From positions 1-17,394 of the forward strand of contig JBEKKU010000035.1 in the NCBI GenBank assembly GCA_050010575.1: a stretch of 17,394 nucleotides of DNA. The letters are read 5' to 3'. The notes below the pieces were generated by a model, which worked only from the letters and a program-made list of their open reading frames with translations, did no database searches and was not told the DNA's origin. How positions within the stretch are numbered: position 1 is the stretch's first letter; every line of letters starts with the position of its first letter. Shown here in pieces: positions 13,618 through 17,394 of this stretch. The position numbers and the translations under genes were made by a program. This DNA is from Palsa-1188 sp050010575. Its GTDB lineage: Bacteria; Bacillota; DSM-12270; Thermacetogeniales; Thermacetogeniaceae.

Positions 13618-13638
13618 GAGAATTGCGATCCGGTCAGC

Positions 13639-13677
13639 CTGCCAAAATGGCAGGCCACTTTTCTGCCATTTTGGTAG
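13639..13677. promoter_or_regulatory. Paired 15-bp palindromes, candidate enhancer for the NtrC-like activator
   Basis: CTGCCAAAATGGCAG (13639-13653) is a perfect palindrome around AAA, and CTGCCATTTTGGTAG (13663-13677) is the same site with one change, its centre 24 bp away. They lie about 110-150 bp upstream of the -24/-12 promoter at 13774-13789, the usual place for NtrC-type upstream activating sites. The two copies can also fold into one long hairpin, but the real terminator is the next structure downstream. Confidence 0.6.
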
Positions 13678-13709
13678 ATGGCATGGTTGATTGGAAAATA
13701 TTCTTCAAT

Positions 13710-13755
13710 CATAACACCCTCGTATCCCTTATGGGACGAGGGTGTTATGATTTTT
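13710..13755 (+). terminator. Strong intrinsic terminator after the NtrC-like gene
   Basis: CATAACACCCTCGT (13710-13723) and ACGAGGGTGTTATG (13736-13749) form a perfect 14-bp stem, extended by TCCC/GGGA towards the loop, and are followed by ATTTTT. It separates the kinase-activator operon from the response regulator-cheA operon, so the latter needs its own promoter. Confidence 0.9.
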
Positions 13756-13773
13756 AAACCTTTTAACCTCTTT

Positions 13774-13789
13774 TGGCATAGTTCTTGCT
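13774..13789 (+). promoter_or_regulatory. Sigma-54 (-24/-12) promoter of the chemosensory operon
   Basis: TGGCAT (13774-13779) and TTGCT (13785-13789) match the TGGCAC-N5-TTGCW consensus, with GG and GC exactly 10 nt apart as sigma-54 requires. Transcription would start near 13800, about 40 nt before the response regulator ATG. An NtrC-family activator gene and paired palindromes lie directly upstream. No sigma-A promoter is evident between terminator and gene. Confidence 0.8.
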
Positions 13790-13840
13790 CTTCTATTATT
13801 GAGATGTTTTTCTATGACTTACAAATTGCTGGAGTTGCTC

Positions 13841-14209
13841 ATGAAAATATTGATGATTGATGACGATGAAGTAAGCACTAAAAGCCTGGCCTCCTTTCTA
13901 GAAATGGGAAATCACTGCTGTCAAGCTTTTACCGTACCACAACAGGCCATAGAGGTGTATCGGCAGAATGCCTACGACGTCGTCATCACCGACATGATCA
14001 TGCCCGGCATGAACGGGCTTAAGGTGCTGCAGCAGGTCCGTTCCATCAACCCCGATGCCAAGGTGATCATCGTCACCGGCCATCTGGACGTGGAGATCGC
14101 CATCGCCGCCCTGAACAACCGGGCCTACGCCTTTTTAAGCAAGCCCCTGAGGATAGAAGAGTTGATGGCCACTCTCGACAGGATCGAACAGGAGAACCGG
14201 GACCGGTAG
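13841..14209 (+). CDS. Single-domain response regulator
   Basis: 122 residues from ATG 13841, with GGAG at 13831-13834; upstream in-frame starts back to 13799 lie at or before the predicted transcript start. The whole protein is one receiver: acidic pocket D7/D8/D9, phospho-acceptor D51 in ITDMIMPGMNG, T79, and K101 in SKPL. There is no output domain, so it acts by protein contact, like CheY or PatA-type receivers. It is the first gene of the sigma-54-driven unit and precedes cheA, whose HPt domains are its likely phosphate source. The bases after its stop look like a former C-terminal coiled coil lost by frameshifts, so it may be a shortened version. Whether it reaches a flagellar motor cannot be told; no motility genes are in the window. 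Confidence 0.85.
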   Translation: MKILMIDDDEVSTKSLASFLEMGNHCCQAFTVPQQAIEVYRQNAYDVVITDMIMPGMNGLKVLQQVRSINPDAKVIIVTGHLDVEIAIAALNNRAYAFLSKPLRIEELMATLDRIEQENRDR

Positions 14210-14314
14210 AAGGCAGAATGGGAGCACGGCCCGCTTGGCGATGGAATACGCCCGGCTGAAGAGGGCCTTCGAAGACCTGCGGCCTTGCTGAAAGACAAGC
14301 AGGGCAACATTTAA
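14210..14314 (+). pseudogene. Decayed C-terminal extension of the response regulator
   Basis: After TAG 14207-14209 the +1 frame reads STARLAMEYARLKRAFEDLR, a good coiled-coil segment. The original frame then resumes with AALLKDKQGNI and TAA at 14312-14314. Two opposite indels (near 14205-14220 and near 14275) plus the stop would explain how a longer receiver-plus-coil protein was cut back. No start codon with a ribosome site opens this stretch as a gene of its own. Confidence 0.45.
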
Positions 14315-14332
14315 AGAGGTGAGGCGGCACAG

Positions 14333-17158
14333 ATGGACAGTGATCTAGAAGAAAAGATGGAGATGGTCCGGGACTTCGTGACCGAGGGCCGGGAACTGCT
14401 GGATGATGCGGAGCCGCAGATCATCGAAATGGAGAAGATCGCCCTCGCCTCCGGCGGGGTTGACGAGGATGTCCTGAACGGGATCTTCCGGCTCTTTCAT
14501 TCATTGAAAGGGACAGCCTCCTTCCTTGATTTTCAGGCGATCATCAGCGTTACCCACGAGGCGGAGACTCTCCTCGATATCTTCCGCAAGGGCAAAGCGA
14601 TGGTCACGCCTTACCACGTGGACCTCCTCTGCCGCACGACCGACTTTGTCAGGAACATCCTTTTCGTGGTAGAGCGCAAGCTCAGCGACGAGGGTTTTGA
14701 GGAAGAGGCCGGATGCCTGGTGGGTGATCTGAGGCAGGCGATCATCGCCATCTCCAGTGAGGTTGGACCTTCCAAGAAGACGGATGCGCCCGGGGGAGAG
14801 ATGGCCTTTCCTGACGAGGGATCCGACTTGGCTTGGCAGCAGGCGGTGGATGCTATCTCCGGTGAGCCTGAGTCCCCTGTCATGTCACCCCTACCCGGGG
14901 AGGCAGGCCTCGCCGGGCCAGCCTGGGACCTGGATTTGCCAGGCGGACGAGATGAGGCCTTCCCGGCATCCGGTCCCGGGATCGATCTGTCAGCCTTGGA
15001 GCAGGAATCCCCTCTAGAGGATGGCTACGCCCCCTCCCCTAACCTGGAAGTAATGGGGCTTCAGATCACTCCGGAGATGATCAGGAGCTTCGTAGAAGAG
15101 GCCCTGGAACTGTGCGAGGATGCGGAGACCGCCCTGTTGTCCCTGGAGAAGATGCCGGGCAAGGAATCCGCCGGACAGGCCTTCCGGGCCTTTCACAGCA
15201 TCAAGGGGAACGCCGGCTTCTTAGGCTATGGAGACCTGGAGCAGCTCAGCCACCTAGCTGAAAACCTGCTGGACCGGATCAGGAGCGGGGAGAGAGGTGG
15301 CGATCCGGCCGCCATGTCCGCCCTCCTGAAGGTGATCGACGCCGTCCGCGGCAAGGTGAACGACCTGGCCTGCGGCGGCAGCGTAGAGATCCCGGACCTG
15401 GCCCAACTGTGCGAGAGCCTGGAAAACCTGGCCCAGGATGACCAGGGTCTGAGTAGATCAGACACCGCGCCGGCCCCCTCCCTGTCGGAAGAGTTGGAGA
15501 GCCTGACCGGTGGGAAGGAACTGCCCGCCTGGGCCGGACAGCCTGAAGAGCCCCCCGATCTGTTCCCGGATGCGCCTGTGCCGGAGGACCAGGTGCAGCC
15601 CGGAGAAGGTTCTGCTCAAGTGTCCTTCCTGGCAAAAGATCTGGAGCAGTTCATGGCAGAGCAGCCTCCGGCCGAGATCCCCCGGCCCGGACTGGCCGGA
15701 CAACTGGAAACACCAGCCATGGACGCATCGCCCGGAGATTGCAGGGCAACTGCAGCACTACCTGACCGGGCACCCTCTTTAGTGGATGTCGCCGGCGCCG
15801 GGGAGCCCCCCGAAGACGACCAGGAGAACCCGCCGGTACCTGCTGCCGAGGCCGTCCTGTCCCAGAGGGACCCGGTGGCGGAAACCCTGGCGCCGGAACC
15901 CCAAGACAACCGGGCCAATGCCCAGCCGAATGCCGCCCCCGGCACCGCCAGACCAGCGCCGCCCGCATCCGGCACCGTGATCCGGGTGGACATCGACAAG
16001 CTCGATAAGATGCTCGACCTGGTGGGAGAACTGGTCATCGCCGAGTCGATGGTCGCCAACAACCAGGAGGCCGGTTCGGCCCAGAGTGATAAATTCGGTA
16101 AGGCGGTCCTGCAGCTCGACAAGATCTCGCGGGAGATCCAGGAAGTGGCCATGTCCATGAGGATGATCCCCCTGGCGGGGGTGTTCCGCAAGATGATGCG
16201 CCTGGTCCGGGATCTCGCCCAGAAGGCGAACAAGCAGGTGGACCTGGTAATCGTCGGCGAGGAGACCGAGGTGGACAAGACCCTGATCGAACAGATCTCC
16301 GACCCGCTAGTCCACCTGATCCGCAATGCCGTCGACCACGGATTGGAACAGACCGCCGAGAGGTTGGCCGCTGGAAAACCGGAGGTTGGGCACGTCATCA
16401 TCGAAGCCAAGCATTCGGCCGGCGAAGTCTGGATCACCGTCGAGGATGACGGAAAAGGACTTGACCGCGACAAGATCTTCCGGAAGGGTGTGGAAAAGGG
16501 ACTGGTAAGAGCCGAGGACGCGGGGATGAAGGACGAGGAGATCTGGCGCCTGATCTTCGAGCCGGGCTTCTCCACCGCCGAGCAGGTCTCCAGCATCTCC
16601 GGGCGGGGGGTCGGCATGGATGTGGTCAAGAGGAACATCGAGCGCCTCCGGGGCAAGGTGGACATCAGGAGCAGGGCCGGGGTCGGGACGGTCTTCGCCG
16701 TCCGCATTCCTCTGACCCTGGCGATCATCGAGGGGATGATGGTGCGGGTCGGAGTCAACCGCTACATCATCCCCATCAGTTCCATCAAAGAATCCTTCCG
16801 TCCCGACCCCGGCCAGATCACCCGCCTGCCCGACGGCCTGGAGATCGTCCGCATCCGCGGCGAGCTGCAACCGGTCCTGAGGCTGCACGAGATCTACCGG
16901 GGCGAACCCAGCCACCACCAGCTCACCGGGGGGATCCTGATCATGGTCGAAAGCAGCGACAACAAGTGCTGCCTGTTCGTGGACGAGATCCTCGGCCAGC
17001 AGCAGATCGTGATCAAGGGACTGCCGGACTACCTGAGGCACGTCAAGGGGGTCTCCGGCTGCGCCATCTTAGGGGACGGCGAGATCAGCATGATCCTGGA
17101 CATAGCTGACATGGTCAGCTCCGTTGATGATATAGCCAATCGAATAATGGCCAGTTAA
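14333..17158 (+). CDS. cheA: Chemotaxis histidine kinase CheA with two HPt domains
   Basis: 941 residues, well above the usual 650-700. ATG 14333 follows AGAGGTGAGG at 14315-14324. Order: HPt 1 (about 8-110, H56 in FRLFHSLKGTASFL); acidic linker; HPt 2 (about 245-345, H288 in FRAFHSIKGNAGFL); a Pro/Ala/Glu-rich disordered linker (about 365-545); P3 dimerisation (from VIRVDIDKLDKMLDLVGELV at about 549); P4 ATPase with N box HLIRNAVDHGLE (about 659-670), VEDDGKGLD and GRGVGMDVV (about 756); and P5 CheW-like domain to the end. No recognisable P2 response-regulator-docking domain is present. The kinase autophosphorylates an HPt histidine in a receptor-CheW array and passes phosphate to receivers; the preceding response regulator is the nearest candidate. 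The gene is visibly more GC-rich than the kinase/activator genes, suggesting a different history. Confidence 0.95.
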   Translation: MDSDLEEKMEMVRDFVTEGRELLDDAEPQIIEMEKIALASGGVDEDVLNGIFRLFHSLKGTASFLDFQAIISVTHEAETLLDIFRKGKAMVTPYHVDLLCRTTDFVRNILFVVERKLSDEGFEEEAGCLVGDLRQAIIAISSEVGPSKKTDAPGGEMAFPDEGSDLAWQQAVDAISGEPESPVMSPLPGEAGLAGPAWDLDLPGGRDEAFPASGPGIDLSALEQESPLEDGYAPSPNLEVMGLQITPEMIRSFVEEALELCEDAETALLSLEKMPGKESAGQAFRAFHSIKGNAGFLGYGDLEQLSHLAENLLDRIRSGERGGDPAAMSALLKVIDAVRGKVNDLACGGSVEIPDLAQLCESLENLAQDDQGLSRSDTAPAPSLSEELESLTGGKELPAWAGQPEEPPDLFPDAPVPEDQVQPGEGSAQVSFLAKDLEQFMAEQPPAEIPRPGLAGQLETPAMDASPGDCRATAALPDRAPSLVDVAGAGEPPEDDQENPPVPAAEAVLSQRDPVAETLAPEPQDNRANAQPNAAPGTARPAPPASGTVIRVDIDKLDKMLDLVGELVIAESMVANNQEAGSAQSDKFGKAVLQLDKISREIQEVAMSMRMIPLAGVFRKMMRLVRDLAQKANKQVDLVIVGEETEVDKTLIEQISDPLVHLIRNAVDHGLEQTAERLAAGKPEVGHVIIEAKHSAGEVWITVEDDGKGLDRDKIFRKGVEKGLVRAEDAGMKDEEIWRLIFEPGFSTAEQVSSISGRGVGMDVVKRNIERLRGKVDIRSRAGVGTVFAVRIPLTLAIIEGMMVRVGVNRYIIPISSIKESFRPDPGQITRLPDGLEIVRIRGELQPVLRLHEIYRGEPSHHQLTGGILIMVESSDNKCCLFVDEILGQQQIVIKGLPDYLRHVKGVSGCAILGDGEISMILDIADMVSSVDDIANRIMAS

Positions 17159-17174
17159 AGAAGGGGTGAAACAA

Positions 17175-17394
17175 TTGAGCGATAAGAACAAGTTGGAGGC
17201 CGACCTCATGGAGGATGAGGAGGAGGATGGCGAGGACACCCAGGAGGACAAGTTTCTCACCTTTATCATCAGCAAGGAGGATTTCGGCATCGAAATCCGG
17301 TACGTGACGGAGATCATCGGCATCCAGGGCATCACCGAGGTCCCTGACATGCCATCCTACGTCAAGGGCGTGATCAACCTGAGGGGCAAGGTGA
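17175..17394 (+). CDS. cheW: CheW chemotaxis coupling protein (partial, 3' end outside window)
   Basis: TTG 17175 follows AAGAAGGGGTG at 17157-17167 and opens 73 codons to the window edge. After a very acidic N-terminal tail (MEDEEEDGEDTQED) the CheW fold begins: FLTFIISKEDFGIEIRYVTE, then GITEVPDMPSYVKGVINLRGKV, the most conserved CheW motif (P.(Y/F)(V/I)KGVINLRG). CheW links chemoreceptors to CheA P5 in signalling arrays. It starts 16 nt after the cheA stop, so it is co-transcribed. Chemoreceptor and adaptation genes probably follow beyond the window, but this is inferred. Confidence 0.93.
   Translation, partial: MSDKNKLEADLMEDEEEDGEDTQEDKFLTFIISKEDFGIEIRYVTEIIGIQGITEVPDMPSYVKGVINLRGKV

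Noticed and set aside
13651..13667. Second possible sigma-54 element (GG-N10-GC) between the palindromes
   Set aside because: It keeps only the GG and GC spacing; the flanking consensus bases do not match, and a strong terminator lies between it and the next gene.
15616..16758. 380-codon reverse-strand frame inside cheA
   Set aside because: It is a shadow of the GC-rich cheA coding frame; the forward frame contains all CheA kinase motifs.

Overview
The window looks like a chromosomal segment of a Gram-positive anaerobe, most likely of the Clostridia (Desulfotomaculum/Pelotomaculum-like Peptococcaceae). This is an inference from several traits: consensus sigma-A promoters, CCA-encoding tRNA genes, frequent TTG/GTG starts with strong Shine-Dalgarno sites, a speE-speB pair, a Spo0A-box-like repeat, and a XRE repressor of a type I associate with that group. 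No single gene proves the taxon.

Layout. (1) 1-1342: the 3' end of speE overlaps speB (agmatinase-family), followed by a small HMA-like putative metal-binding protein. (2) 1393-2163: two tRNA transcription units with textbook promoters, Val-Asp-Phe-Gly and Cys-Leu, each followed by an intrinsic terminator. (3) 2048-4329: a small AT-richer island bounded by the 3' part of tRNA-Leu and a displaced imperfect copy of the same sequence. It holds a HicAB and a VapBC toxin-antitoxin pair and a transposase fossil, but no integrase. (4) 4330-6294: a decayed zone with an IS3 orfA stub, a XRE regulator, a frameshifted unrecognised gene, an orphan consensus promoter, a doubtful small reverse-strand ORF and a 10-bp-phased repeat resembling Spo0A boxes. 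(5) 6295-13617: a signalling block with a 1254-residue REC-PASx7 histidine kinase, an IS3 orfB fossil, a related REC-PASx2 NtrB-like kinase and an NtrC-family sigma-54 activator. (6) 13639-17394: a pair of 15-bp palindromes, a terminator and a very good -24/-12 sigma-54 promoter, then a single-domain response regulator, a CheA with two HPt domains, and a CheW cut by the window end.

How the genes may work together. The second kinase (H396) and the sigma-54 activator (D51) are separated by only 12 nt and are very probably a two-component pair. Directly downstream lie paired palindromes placed like an enhancer and a -24/-12 promoter facing the response regulator-cheA-cheW genes. The simplest reading is a hierarchical circuit: a PAS-sensed stimulus activates the NtrC-like protein, which turns on a dedicated chemosensory operon. 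The two kinases share a closely related N-terminal receiver, visible at DNA level, so part of the block arose by duplication.
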